From assembly GCF_032452875.1 (NCBI RefSeq), contig NC_083876.1:2852001-2916000 (forward strand): a stretch of DNA of 64,000 bases, given 5' to 3'. Every line of letters starts with the position of its first letter. Within the stretch, counting starts at the first letter, position 1. The DNA comes from Bos javanicus (Eukaryota; Chordata; Mammalia; Artiodactyla; Bovidae). A program made the translations under genes and the position numbers. Shown one piece after another: positions 24,909-35,651 of this stretch. The notes beneath the pieces were generated by a model. The model saw only the letters and a program-made list of their open reading frames with translations, made no database searches and had not been told where the DNA came from.

Positions 24909-25831
24909 ATGAAGAGACAGAGGAATACCCAGCAGGTAAAGGAACAGGATAAATGCCCACCAAACCAAACAAAAGAGGAAGAGATAGGGAATCTAACTGA
25001 CAAAGAATTCTGAATAATGATAGTGAAATTAATCCAAAATCTTGAAATCAAAATAGAATCACAGATAAATAGCCTGGAGACAAGGATTGAGAAGATTCAA
25101 GAAAGGTTTAACAAGGACCTAGAAGAAATAAAAAAGAATCAATATATAATGAATAATGCAATAAATGAGATAAAAAGCACTCTGGAGGCAACAAATAGTA
25201 GAATAACAGAGGCAGAAAATAGGATTAGTGAATTAGAAGATAGAAAGGTAGAAATAAATTAATCAGAGAGGAAAAAAGAAAAACTAATTAAAAGAAATGA
25301 GGACAATCTCAGAGACCTCCAGGACATTATTAAACGCTACAACATTCGAATCATAGGGGTCCCAGAAGAAGACAAAAAGAAAGACCATGAGAAAATACTT
25401 GAGGAGATAATAGTTGAAAACTTCCCTAAAATGGGGAAAGAAACAATTACTCAAGTCCGAGAAACCCAGAGAGTGCCAAACATGATAAACCCAAGGCGAA
25501 ACACCCCAAGACAAATATTAATCAAATTAACAAAGATCAAACACAAAGAACAAATATTAAAAGCAGCAAGGGAAAAACAACAAATAACACACAAGGGAAT
25601 TCCCATAAGGATAACAGCTGATCTTTCAATAAATACTCTCCAAGCCAGGAGGGAATGGCAAGACATACTTAAAGTGATGAAATAAAATAACCTACAGCCC
25701 AAATACTGTACCCAACAAGGATCTCATTCAAATATGAAGGAGAAATCAAAAGCTTTACAGACAAGCAAAACCTGAGAGAATTTAGCACCATGAAACCAGC
25801 TTTCCAACAAATACTAAAGGATATTCTCTAG
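24909..25831 (+). pseudogene. L1 copy 2 ORF1, broken by stops
   Basis: ATG at 24909 opens the ORF1 frame, with MKRQRNTQQVKEQDKCPP at the N-terminus. In frame stops occur at the TGA near 25012, the TAA at 25260-25262 and the TAA near 25683. Frame 25017-25262 carries the coiled-coil region (EATNSRITEAENRISELEDR) and 25431-25685 the C-terminal domain with ILIKLTKIKHKEQILKAARE. An indel near 25700 shifts the last part. The stops look like single substitutions (for example GAA to TAA). Confidence 0.87.
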
Positions 25832-25882
25832 ACAGGAAACACAAAAAGGGTGTACAAATTCGAACCCCAAACAATAAAGTAA

Positions 25883-27226
25883 ATGGCAATGGGATCATAC
25901 TTATCAATAATTCAGTTAAACGTAAATGGGTTGAAGGCCCTAAACAAAAGACAAAGACTGGCTGAATGGATACAAAACCAAGACCCCTACATATGTTGTC
26001 TACAAGAGACCCATCTCAAAACAAGGGACACATACAGACTGAAAGTGAAGGGCTGGAAAAAGATTTTCCATGCAAATAGGGACCAAAAGAAAGCAGGAGT
26101 AGCAATACTGATACCAGATAAAATAGACTTTAAAACAAAGGCTGTGAAAAGAGACAAAGAAAGTCACTACATAATGATCAAAGGATCAATCCAAGAAGAA
26201 CATTTAACAATTATAAATATACACGCACCCAACACGGTAGCACCGCAATATGTAAGACAAATACTAACAAGTATGAAAGGAGAAATTAACAATAACACAC
26301 AATAATAGTGGGAGACTTTAATAACCCACTCACACCTATGGATAGATCAACTAGACAGAAAATTAACAAGGAAACACAAACTTTAAATGATACAATAGAC
26401 CAGTTAGACCTAATTGATATCTATAGGAAATTTCATCCCAAAACAATGAATTTCACCTTTTTCTCAAGCACACACAGAACCTTCTCCAGGATAGATCACA
26501 TGCTGGGCCATAAATCTAGCCTTGGTAAATTCAGAAAAATTGAAATCATTCCAAGCATCTTTTCTGACCACAATGCAGTAAGATTAGATCTCAATTACAG
26601 GAGAAAAACTATTAAAAATTCCAACATATGGAGGCTAAACAGCACGCTGCTGAATAACCAACAAATCACAGAAGAAATCAAAAAAGAAAGCAAAATTTTC
26701 ATAGAAACAAATGAAAATGAAAACACAACAACCCAAAACCTGTGGGACACTGTAAAAGCAGTCCTAAGGGGAAAGTTCATAGAAATACAGGCATACCTCA
26801 AGAAATAAGAAAAAAGTCAAATAAATAATCTAACTCTACAGCTAAAGCAACTAGAAAAGGAAGAAATGAAGAACCCCAGGGTTAGCAGAAGGAAAGAAAT
26901 CTTAAAAATTAGGGCAGAAATAAATGCAAAAGAAACAAAAGAGACAATAGCAAAAATCAACAAAGCCAAAAGCTAGTTCTTTGAAAGGATAAATAAAATT
27001 GACAAACCATTAGCCAGACTCATCAAGAAACAAAGGGAGAAAAATCAAATCAACAAAATTAGAAATGAAAATGGAGAGATCACAACAGACAACACAGATA
27101 TACAAAGGATCATAAGAGACTACTATCAGCAATTATATGCCAATAAAATGGACAACGTGGAAGAAATGGACAAATTCTTAGAAAAGTACAACTTTCAAAA
27201 CTGAACCAGGAAGAAATAGAAAAATC
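25883..27226 (+). pseudogene. L1 copy 2 ORF2: near-complete endonuclease domain, then truncated
   Basis: ATG at 25883 gives MAMGSYLSIIQLNVNGL, with the endonuclease asparagine and the QETH glutamate motif. The frame is open to 26305. A two-base insertion in an (AC) run at about 26300 shifts it, and 26308-26808 continues with MGDFNNPLTPMD and the terminal SDHNAV motif with its catalytic histidine. This is the best-preserved L1 endonuclease in the window. A stop follows at 26806-26808, and the copy is lost before the reverse transcriptase palm. Confidence 0.88.
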
Positions 27227-27617
27227 TGAGTGCCAAAGAATTGATGCTTTTGAACTGTGGTGTTGCAGAAGACTCTTTAGAGTCCCTTGGACTGCAAAGA
27301 GATCCAACCAGTCCATTCTGAAGGAGATCAGCCCTGGGATTTCTTTGGAAGGAATGATGCTAAAGCTGAAACTCCAGTACTTTGGCCACCTCATGCGAAG
27401 AGTTGACTCATTGGAAAAGACTCTGATGCTGGGAGGGATTGGGGGCAAGAGGAGAAGGGGACAACAGATGATGAGATGGCTGGATGGCATCACTGACTCG
27501 ATGGACGTGAGTTTGATTGAACTCCAGGAGTTGGTGATGGACAGGGAGGCCTGGCGTGCTGCCATTCATGGGGTCGCAAAAAGTCCTACTTGACTGAGCG
27601 ACTGATCTGATCTGATA
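27227..27617 (+). mobile_element. BovB 3' end joined to L1 copy 2
   Basis: The copy runs from the ORF2 C-terminal block (gccaaagaattgatgctttt) to a (gatct)n pentamer tail. It shows little divergence. Frame 27345-27593 reads through the ORF2 C-terminal tail (LKLQYFGHLMRRVDSLEKTL). The L1 on its left has no counterpart on its right, so the junction involves a deletion as well as insertion. Confidence 0.9.
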
Positions 27618-27723
27618 TACCATGGATATCCCCTCTCTAGATGAGTGATCTAAAAACTGATTATGTTGCTTTATTATAATTTAAATCATTTTATTTTCCA
27701 AATTTCTTAAAGTTTAAATTCCT

Positions 27724-27951
27724 CGTATGTACATGTATCCTAAATCACTTCAGTCATGCTGACTTGTTGCAACCTTATGGACTGTAGCCTTCTAGGCTCC
27801 TCTGTCCATGGGCTTCTCCAGGCAAGAGTAATGAAGTGAGTTGCCATTTCCTACTCCAGGGGATCTTACCCACCCAGGGATCAAACCTGTGTCTCTTGTG
27901 TCTCCTACACTGGCAGGAGAGTTCTTTATCACTAGCATCACCCAGGAGCCC
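27724..27951 (-). mobile_element. Bov-tA SINE, minus strand
   Basis: Bov-A body then head ('caggagccc' near 27951). A perfect 10-bp direct repeat, ttaaattcct, at 27714-27723 and 27952-27961 marks the target-site duplication. Confidence 0.92.
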
Positions 27952-27999
27952 TTAAATTCCTTAACATACCCCGCAAATGTTCAGGTTTATCTACCACCA

Positions 28000-28520
28000 A
28001 TTCCATCCCTAGACCCATTTTTAAAATAAAATTTAATTTCAGAATATTTTTAGAATTACTGAAAAGTTGTAAACATAGTTAAGAGTTCATATGTACACCC
28101 ACAGCCAGTTTCCTCATATCTCAGCCAATGAAATAATATGAATACATTATTGTTAAAATCCATATTTTTTTTCAGTTTTACTTAGTTTTTACCTAATGTC
28201 CTCCCTAGTATCCCACTGAGAATGCTACTCTACCTTGTTTCCAAACAAGGGCACATTCTGAAATACCAAGGGTTAGGATTTAGAAGTGAATTTTGAAGTT
28301 TGGGAAGGAAAAATTCAATTATACACATCAAAGTCCTAGGCAACCACTAATCTACTTTCTGCCTCTATGCATCTGCTTGATCTGGATAGTTCAGATAAAT
28401 GAAATCACACTATGTGGTGTTGTGACTTTTCTCTCACATGTAGCTTCATGTTTTCAGGACTGAGCCATATTGCATCCTGTGCCAGTACTGTTCAACCTCT
28501 CTAGCGAATTTTTCATTGCA
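28000..28520 (-). mobile_element. Ancient mammalian L1 (L1M-type) remnant
   Basis: Phrases such as 'ttcatatgtacacccacagccagtttcc', 'agtttttacctaatgtcc' and 'ctttctgcctctatgcatctg...ataaatgaaatcac' recall antisense 3' parts of old mammalian L1. The assignment rests on memory of these phrases, and divergence is high. No frame is readable. Confidence 0.45.
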
Positions 28521-28539
28521 ATCATTAAGCTTTACAGCT

Positions 28540-29110
28540 ACAGAATTCCCATTGAGTCTTTTTTATAGTATCTATTTCTCATTGATATTCTATGTTTGGT
28601 GAAAAACTTTCATCATATCTTTCTTGAATTATTTAATGTTGGTTTCTTTAGTCTTTGAACAGATTTATAATAGCTGTTTCGAAGTCTTTGTGGGCTTAAC
28701 CCACCATCTGCTTCCACTGCCTTTTTTTTTTTTTTCCTGTATATGGGTAACTTTTTCTTTTTTTTTTTTTTTTTTGTTGTCTTTACATCTCTTATATTTG
28801 TGGCTGTAAATTGGATGTCTTAGATAATACGTTGTAGCTCCTCAATATATACCCCACCCCTATTATTGCTGTCTGCCTGGTGATGCAATTGTTTGGTGAT
28901 TTGCTTAAACTAATTCAGTGAAATATATTTTCTCTGCAGTGATGTACCTGCTCATGTTGTTTTCTGCTTGTTTTTATCTTTTAGCTGAGCTACCTAGAGA
29001 TTGTCTCTGGGATGTAATGGTAAGGTATGCACAATTTTGGAGGGAAAAAAATGTGCTTAAGTCTTCTTAGCCAGTTAGATTTTTACCCTTTTTACTGTTG
29101 AGTGTGTTCG
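28540..29110 (-). mobile_element. Probable old L1-related sequence
   Basis: Blocks like 'tgaacagatttataatagctg', 'tgtatatgggtaac', 'aattggatgtcttagataatac' and 'attgtctctgggatgtaatgg' resemble a dispersed old mammalian L1 segment; a related phrase recurs near 46090-46180. T-runs at 28723-28736 and 28757-28776 interrupt it. The family name is uncertain. Confidence 0.35.
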
Positions 29111-29511
29111 TGGTTTGGAAACTCAGGGAAGTTAAGTACTTTTGGCTTACATTCAGTCAGAGATCATTAACTCAGAGATTCCCTCTCTGAGGGCTCCTTG
29201 GAGGGTGCCACCTTGGGCCTTAGGCCCAGTCTTCCAGTTTGTTGGGGATAAGTGTTATTTTATTCTTAAGTTTGGCTCCTTTAAGAGCCACCTCTGAGTT
29301 AAAATAGCTAACTGTTCAGTCAGCGTTTCTTTAGAAGTTGTGTTTAAGGCCCTTATGCAAGTGAGACATCTGCCCTGTGTTGATGGGTCTGCTTGTGGGT
29401 TAAAGAAAGTCTACAATTTCACTCCAGGTCCTGCTCTAAGCACTCTGAGTCTAAGTGCACCTAACACTTGTACACAGTCTTTCCAGGCCCCAGAATTGAC
29501 TGTGATTTTTC

Positions 29512-29700
29512 GGCTTCCCTCGTGGCCCAGCTGGTGAAGAATCCACCTGCAATGCGGGAGGCCTGAGTTCAACCCCTGGGTTGGGAAGACCCCCTGGAGA
29601 AAGGAAAGGCTACCCACTCCAGTATTCTGGCCTGGAGAATTCCATGACTGTATAGTCCATGAGGTCACAAAGAGTTGGACACAATTGACAGACTTTCACT
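29512..29700 (+). mobile_element. Bov-tA SINE
   Basis: Head 'ggcttccctcgtggcccagc', B-box-like gttcaaccc, Bov-A body, end 'gactttcac' near 29700. The 110 bp beyond its 3' end (29701-29810) match the flank of the SINE at 42831-43131 in inverted orientation. Confidence 0.9.
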
Positions 29701-29810
29701 TTCAGAGTACCTACATTTCTGTACACCTGTTCCTCTCAATTGTTCTCCCATAACTTAAACATTTTGTATTTATGTGTGTTGGTAATTAATTTGAATGAGA
29801 TTGTATAAAA
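29701..29810 (+). repeat. 110-bp SINE 3' flank shared with 42720-42830
   Basis: Aligned by eye to the reverse complement of 42720-42830, it shows about 14 mismatches in 110 bp and no gaps, ending at 'ttgtataaaa' in both. It is outside the normal Bov-tA consensus. It may be a 3' transduction, part of a duplication, or part of a larger unrecognised repeat. Confidence 0.75.
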
Positions 29811-30136
29811 GAGTTTGACATGAATGAACGACGTTCACTGTAACTTTCCAGGAGAGTTCGTCTAGATTCTCTTCTATTAAACTTCTGGCTCCTGTATTAT
29901 TTGCTTGTATTATGGACTTAATATTTTCTTTGTAATTGCTGTTCACCAAGATCTCCATTATTTTTGACAATATCATTAAGCATGAAACTGTCCATTCTCT
30001 GTTTAAAAAAAAAAAAAAAGTCAGTTCCCTCAGACAAAGCTGTAGAATACTTTGTGCTATGGTCCACGTCTCCCACAACCAGAACCCCTTTTTACCGCAT
30101 AGCACTGGAGGTAAGGACCCTATTTTAACAATGATG

Positions 30137-30356
30137 TGTGCATGCATGCTAAGTCATTCCAGTTTTCCGATTCTTTGTGACCCTATGGACTGTAGCCTTC
30201 CAGGCTCCTCTGTCCATGGGATTCTCCAGGCATGAATACTAGAGTGGGTTGCCATGCCATCCTCCAGGGGATCTTCCTGACCCAGGGATCGAACCCATGT
30301 CTCTTACATCTCCTGCATTGGCAGGCAGGTTCTTTACCACTGTTCCACTGGAAAGC
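30137..30356 (-). mobile_element. Bov-tA SINE, minus strand
   Basis: The tail side begins 'tgtgtgcatgcatgctaagtc', followed by the Bov-A body, B-box complement 'gggatcgaaccc' and head 'ttaccactgttccactggaaagc'. Target duplication is not clear. Confidence 0.9.
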
Positions 30357-31568
30357 AATACTGCTCTCCTAAGGACGTGTATGGTTGTTGGGACACAGTC
30401 CTTGGTCTTTCTGCATTGACCCTTCTGGCAGAAAACCTCCACCTATCCCTAAGTTAGGGCATGGGCAATCAAGTCCGCAGATTTCTGGCATCTGTCAGGA
30501 AGATCCTGAAGGAATAATTTCCTTCTTACTAGTGGGGACCATGTAGAGGAAGGAAGATCTGTTCCTCTGTCTCAGTTGCCTGGAATGGAGCTTTGTTATC
30601 AGGGATGGATGGTGTGATGAGAAAAAAGGGCAGCCTATCCAGAGGTAAAACCACAGTCCTTCACAGGGAAGTAGGCAGAGAGTGAATCAAGGTCTCCTTG
30701 GCTACACCTGCCTGGAATAGAGTACTTAGGGTTGGGCTTCTGTTATATAGAATTGAGTGTTGATGGTGGTGATGGGTCTGACAAGTTATGGCTCAATTTC
30801 CACAAATTCTTGCTGCTTCCCTCAAAGTTCAGTAGATCATTTATTTGCTGATCTTCTGTTTTTATCTTTTTAGGACAATTTTCATGGCTGTGAATGATTT
30901 TTAAAAATAATTTTAACCACTCTAATTGTTGTGGGGAAGTGTCCACTGAGTTCCACTGAAAATACTCTGCATTGCAGAAGTCCCAGACATTTTATATATA
31001 TATTTTGTTTTATTATCTTTGTTCATGCTCTGTGCTCCACCAGATTAACTTCTACTCTGCCTTCTGAGAACAACTTACACAACATTTTCTGACCCGGGCT
31101 AGGCCAATCACTACTCCCATAGAAAACACATTTGCAAATTTGAATGTCAGTCTTAATTCATTATTTCTGTTAGTATATTTATTTTCATCTTCTGGGAAGA
31201 TGGATAGATCTTTTAAGATAACAATCTTGTTTTTTTCTTATTTCTTACTGCATTTCCATAGTACTAGTTTTCCTAATTGCCAAAAACGTAGCAGATACAT
31301 AATAAATGCAATGGTAGTAGCTAGTTGAGCTAATGTGACCCAACATTACACAAAAATCTTGTATAAGTAGATCCACGATTGTCTTCCAGTCTTGATCCAG
31401 CTCTTGCTCTTAGAAGGGCTGAGCTGAAAAATCTTATCATAAGTCTGTCCATGTAGACAAATATCAGAATCCTTCCTTGAGAATGGAGGTAGAGATTGTA
31501 TTTCCATTTGAATTTACTTAGTTTAATCACCCTAAAATTAGCCAGAGTCAGCTATATTTGTCCATATA
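30357..31568. other. Unassigned DNA, possibly old L1-related
   Basis: No gene is visible. The part near 30880-30960 (gctgtgaatg, ttaaaaataattttaaccactct) may continue the old L1-type sequence seen at 28-29 kb, but I cannot support a family. Open frames here are short and without motifs. Confidence 0.4.
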
Positions 31569-31788
31569 TAGGACTTTCCAGGTAGCTCAGTGGTAAAGAA
31601 TCCACCTGCCAATATAGGAGACACAGGAGATGTGCCTTTGATCCCTGGGTCAGGAAGATGCCCTGGAAAAGGAAATGGAACTCTACTCCAGTATTCTTGC
31701 TTGGAAAATCCCATGGGCAGAGGAGCCTGATAGACTGAAGTCCAAGGGGTTCCAGAGAATCAGACACAACTGAGATACTGAGCATGTG
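31569..31788 (+). mobile_element. Bov-tA SINE
   Basis: Head 'ggactttccaggtagctcag', B-box-like 'tttgatccc', body ending 'cagacacaactgagatactgagc'. It contains a small insertion in the head relative to the copy at 10876. Confidence 0.9.
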
Positions 31789-32442
31789 CCCCAGTAGATT
31801 ATTAGGATTATTACAATTGACCTGAAAGCTGCAAAAACCTAGGAACCAGCATTATTCCTACTGGGAATAAAGCTTGATGAACAGCTTGATGGTCGTGAAC
31901 CCCAGAATCTCACTAATTTGTGGCACAGGTTCACTTCAGATTTGCCTGTTGAACTCAGATTAGGGATCCTGCATATTAAAGAATTATATTTTGAATCCAA
32001 CTTGTTGCTTTAAGTTGTTCAGTAGTGTCTGACCCTTTGAAATCCAATGGACTGCAGTGTACCAGGCTTTCCTGTTGTTCACCATCTCCTGGAGCTTGCT
32101 CAAACTCATGTCCACTGAGTTGGTGATGCCAACTATCTCATCCTCTGTCATCCCCTGCTCCTTCTGCCTTCTGTCTTCCATCAGCATCAGTCCATTCAAT
32201 GAATATTTAGTGTTGATTTACTTTAGGATTGACTGGTTTGATCTCCTTGCAATCCAAGGGGCTCTAAAGAGTCTTCTCAAACATCACAGTTTGAAAGCAT
32301 CAATTGTGCAGTGCACAGCCTTCTTTATGGACCAAGTCTCACATCCATACATGACTACTGGAAAAACTACAGCTTTGACTACACGATTCTTTGTTGGCAA
32401 AGAAATGTCTCTGCTTTTTAATACAGTGTCTAGGTTTGTCAT

Positions 32443-33062
32443 TGTATAGGAAACAATAGAAATACTGACAGACTTACTTTATTTTCTTGGGCTCCAAAAT
32501 CACTACAGATAGTGACTGTAGGCATGAAATTAAAAGGTACTTGCTTCTTGGAAGAAAAGCTATGGTCAACCTAGACAGCATATGAAAGAGCAGAGACATT
32601 ACTTTGCCAACGAAGGTCTATATGGTCAAATCTATGGTTTTTCCAGTAGTCATGTATGGATGTCAGAGTTGGACTATAAAGAAAGCTGAGCATCAAAGAT
32701 TTGATGCTTTTGAACCATGGTGTTGATGAAAACTGTTAAGAGTCCCTTGGGCTGCAAGAAGATCAAACCAGTCAATAGGAAAATAAATCAGTCCTGAATA
32801 TTCATTGGAAGTATTTATGCTGAAGTGGAAGATCCAATACTTTGGCCTCCTGATGCGAAGAACTGACTCATTGGAAAAGACCCTGATGCTGGGAAAGATT
32901 CAAAGCAGGAGGAGAAGAGGACAGCAGAGGATGAGGTGGTTGGATGGCATCACTGAAGGATTTGGCAAGCTGAAGGATTTGGTGATGGTAAGGGAAAGCT
33001 GGCGTGCTGCAGTCCATGGGGTCACAAAGAGTTGGACATAACTGAGTGACTGAACTGACTAT
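32443..33062 (+). mobile_element. BovB 3' end inserted into BovB
   Basis: The insert starts at the ORF2 region encoding ...DFIFLGSKI ('actttattttcttgggctcc') and ends with the pentamer tail 'ctgagtgactgaactgac'. Flanking 9-mers gtttgtcat (32434-32442) and gtttaccat (33063-33071) may be a decayed target duplication. Confidence 0.85.
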
Positions 33063-33600
33063 GTTTACCATAGTTTTTCTTCTAAGGAACAAACATACTT
33101 TAATTTCATGCCTGCAGTCACAATCTGTAATGATTTGGGAGCCTAAGAAAATAAAGTCTCTCACTGTTTCCATTGTTTTCCCATCTATTTGCCATGAAGT
33201 GATGGGACTGGATGCCATGACCTTGGTTTTTTGAATGTTGATTTTAAGCCACATTTTCACTCTTCTCTTTCACCTTCATCAAGAGGCTCTTGAGTTCCTT
33301 TTCACTTTCTGCCATTAGGGCGGTGTCATCTGCATATCTGAAGTTATTGATATTTCTCCTGCCAATCTTGATTCAAACTTTGATCCATCCAGCTTAGCAT
33401 TTTGTATAATATACTCTGCATATAAGTTAAATAAGCAGGGTGGCAATACACAATCTTGATGTACTCCTTTTGCAATTTAGAATCAGTCTGTTTTTCCACA
33501 TCTGGTTCTATCTGTTGCTTCTTGACTTGCATACAGGTTTCACAGGAGGCAGCTAAGGTGGTCTGGTATTTCCACCTCTTTAAGAATTTTCCACAGTGTG

Positions 33601-33664
33601 TTCCCAATCCTGAACCCCCCTCCCACCTCCCTCTCCATACCATCCCTCTGGGTCATCCCAGTGT
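33601..33664 (-). mobile_element. 64-bp internal L1 3' UTR patch in BovB
   Basis: The BovB phrase 'ttccacag...ttgtgatccac' is split by L1 3' UTR sequence (cctgaacccc...catccctctgggtcatccc) with neither a poly(A) nor the L1 end. The 9-mer cagtgtgtt lies on both sides (33593-33601 and 33660-33668). This is a patch-like insertion, not a standard L1 tail. Confidence 0.8.
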
Positions 33665-34024
33665 GTTGTGATCCACAAAGTCAAAGGCTTTAGCATAGTC
33701 AGTGAAGCAGAAGTAGATGTGTCGGGAATCCCCTTGCTTTTCCCATGAGTCAATGGATGTTGACAATTTGATCTCTGGTTCCTCTGCCTTTTCTAAATCC
33801 TGCTTGTACAGCTGGAAGTTCTTGGTTCATGTACTTTGAAGCCTAGCTTAGAGGATTTTGAGCATTACTTTGCTAGCATGTGAAATGAGTGCAATTATGT
33901 GATAGTTTGAACACTCTTTGGCATTGCCCTTCTTCTGGATTAGAATGAAAACTGATGCAACTTACTGCAGTATATTAAGTATTAATATATTTATTAAATT
34001 ATTTTGGGTATCTCTTCAAGTCTT

Positions 34025-34144
34025 CAGAGAAGGCAATGGCACCCCACTCCAGTATTCTTGCCTGGAAAATCCCAGGGACAGAGAAGCCTGGTGGGCTTCC
34101 ATCTTACAGAGTCGGAAACGACTAAAGTGACTTAGCTTCAGCAG
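34025..34144 (+). mobile_element. Bov-A SINE unit
   Basis: One Bov-A unit (gagaaggcaatggcacccc to gacttagcttcagcag). The 8-mer caagtctt at 34017-34024 and 34145-34152 fits a target duplication. Confidence 0.88.
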
Positions 34145-34331
34145 CAAGTCTTAGAATATCGTCAGTTACTAGCAAGCTTTTTGTATATAATGAAGAATTT
34201 CACCTTACCTACTGTATCTGAATATTGCTCCTTCCATTGTAATTTTAAAATTACTAAAAAGAAAAATTTCAAGAAACTAAGAAATATCAAGTAAGAATAG
34301 TTTGTTTATTTTACATAAATTTTATATTCAC

Positions 34332-34803
34332 TTCAGTTCAGTTGCTCAGTGGTGTCCTACTCTTGGCAACCCCATGGACTGTAGCATGCCAGGCCTCCCT
34401 GTCCATCACCAACTCCCAGACCTTACTCAGACTCATGTCCATCAAGTCAGTGATGCCATCGAACCATCTCATCCTCTGTTGTCCCCTTCTCCTCCCGCCT
34501 TCAATCTTTCCCAGCATCAGAGTCTTTTCCAATGAGTCAGTTCTTCGCATCAAGTGGCTAAAATATTGGAGTTTCAGCTTCAGCATCAGTCGTTTAAATG
34601 AATATTCAGAACTGGTTTCCTTTAGAATTAACTTCTTGTATTTATACAACAAATAACAAGTTGTATTTCCTTGCAGTCCAAGAGACTCTCAAGAGTCTTC
34701 TCCAACACCGCAGTTTAAAAGCATTAATTCTTCAGTGCTCAGCTTATTTTATAGTCCAACTCTCACATCTATACATGACTACTGGAAAAACCATAGCTTT
34801 GAA
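34332..34803 (-). mobile_element. BovB 3' end, minus strand
   Basis: From the pentamer tail (cttcagttcagttgctcag) to the ORF2 C-terminal block ending 'accatagctttga'. A small insertion near 34640-34665 contains an inverted repeat of tacaac/gttgta. It abuts a plus-strand leader (34804-35003). Confidence 0.87.
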
Positions 34804-35003
34804 TGAGTGTCCAGGAGTCTCTGGCAGAGGCATGGGTCAACGGTGGCGTGCTGCAGGGTCAGGAGCACTGTGTGGCAGTGCGTGCATGGGACCTTTTGAA
34901 GGAGGTCTCTGTTATCTTCCTTACCTCCACCATAGTTTGGTCTTAGGTCAAACAAAAGGGAGGGGCCACAGCCCTGCCCATCAACAGAAAATTGAATTAA
35001 AAT
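34804..35003 (+). mobile_element. L1-like BovB leader, inverted relative to 34332-34803
   Basis: It contains 'gtccaggagtctctggcagagg', 'accttttgaaggaggtc', 'tttggtcttaggtcaaac' and 'cccatcaacagaaaattg', the same leader blocks as in 13240-13440. Orientation is opposite to the adjoining BovB 3' end. This matches the layout at 11421-13915. Confidence 0.7.
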
Positions 35004-35651
35004 TTTATATTATTTTATATGAATTCAAGTGATTTAATAAAATTTATATGAACTTATAATTAAGACATTGATTTAGATATTTTTAGCTTCTACATATGAG
35101 AAGTTGAGCTATAGATTCAAATATAGGTCCAGGTATAGCTACAGTGAACCTACATTTGGAGTTATAGGTTCAAATTGCTATCATTTTTGCAGCATTAAAG
35201 CAAAGTTCCAAATTTGAGTTATATTAATAAATTTATAAAAATTTAATTTAACTTTTCCTTTCACTGAAATTTCAAAATTAATAGTACACAAGATTTGAGT
35301 CCAAACGTTTTCTGTTTTAATGTAGCATATGGAAATAAAAACAGATTAATTACCTGATTTATTTGGTCAGTTAGTACTGATAAATATGTACAAATGTTGG
35401 TGTAATATGGTGATTACTGTATGAAAAATTTGACATCAAAGAAGAGCAAACCCATACTTTGGACTTCCATAAGTTAAAATCATGTTAAACCTGCTGACTT
35501 TTGATATGTTTAATAATTTATCCAAATGTTTATCCAGAAATAAAAAGTGGAATGAGTAAAAATTCATGACATTAACATGTAAAATGAACAAAATATAGAG
35601 ATTTGGGGCATGACATATTAAAGTAAGTAAAATTAGTTCAATTGGGATTAG
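35004..35651. other. Unassigned AT-rich DNA
   Basis: No repeat family or coding signal is recognised. The phrases 'gaagttgagctatagattcaaatataggtcc' and 'tggagttataggttcaaattgc' (35098-35180) form a weak internal repetition. Confidence 0.5.

Larger units (their letters stand above)
21746..27226 (+). mobile_element. L1 copy 2: complete 5' UTR, ORF1, ORF2 to start of RT
   Basis: It begins 'agggaggagctaagattgc', immediately after L1 copy 1 stops. The 5' UTR is about 3.16 kb, with four T-rich monomers (23330-23935). ORF1 is at 24909-25831 and ORF2 from 25883. It ends within ORF2 at 'gaagaaatagaaaaatctgag', where a BovB 3' end starts; the rest of ORF2 does not resume after that BovB. Confidence 0.9.
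32003..33985 (-). mobile_element. BovB (minus) interrupted by an opposite-strand BovB
   Basis: The minus-strand BovB has its 3' end at about 32003. It proceeds through the ORF2 C-terminus to 32442, is interrupted by a plus-strand BovB (32443-33062), and resumes with 'tagtttttcttctaagg' through the reverse transcriptase to about 33985. The two halves join in the consensus order. A 64-bp L1 piece sits at 33601-33664. Decay is heavy. Confidence 0.87.

Noticed and set aside
14431..27645. 10-bp inverted match (actcatctag at 14431-14440, ctagatgagt at 27636-27645) flanking the L1 pair
   Set aside because: Target duplications should be direct, not inverted, and a 10-bp match at loosely defined edges can occur by chance.
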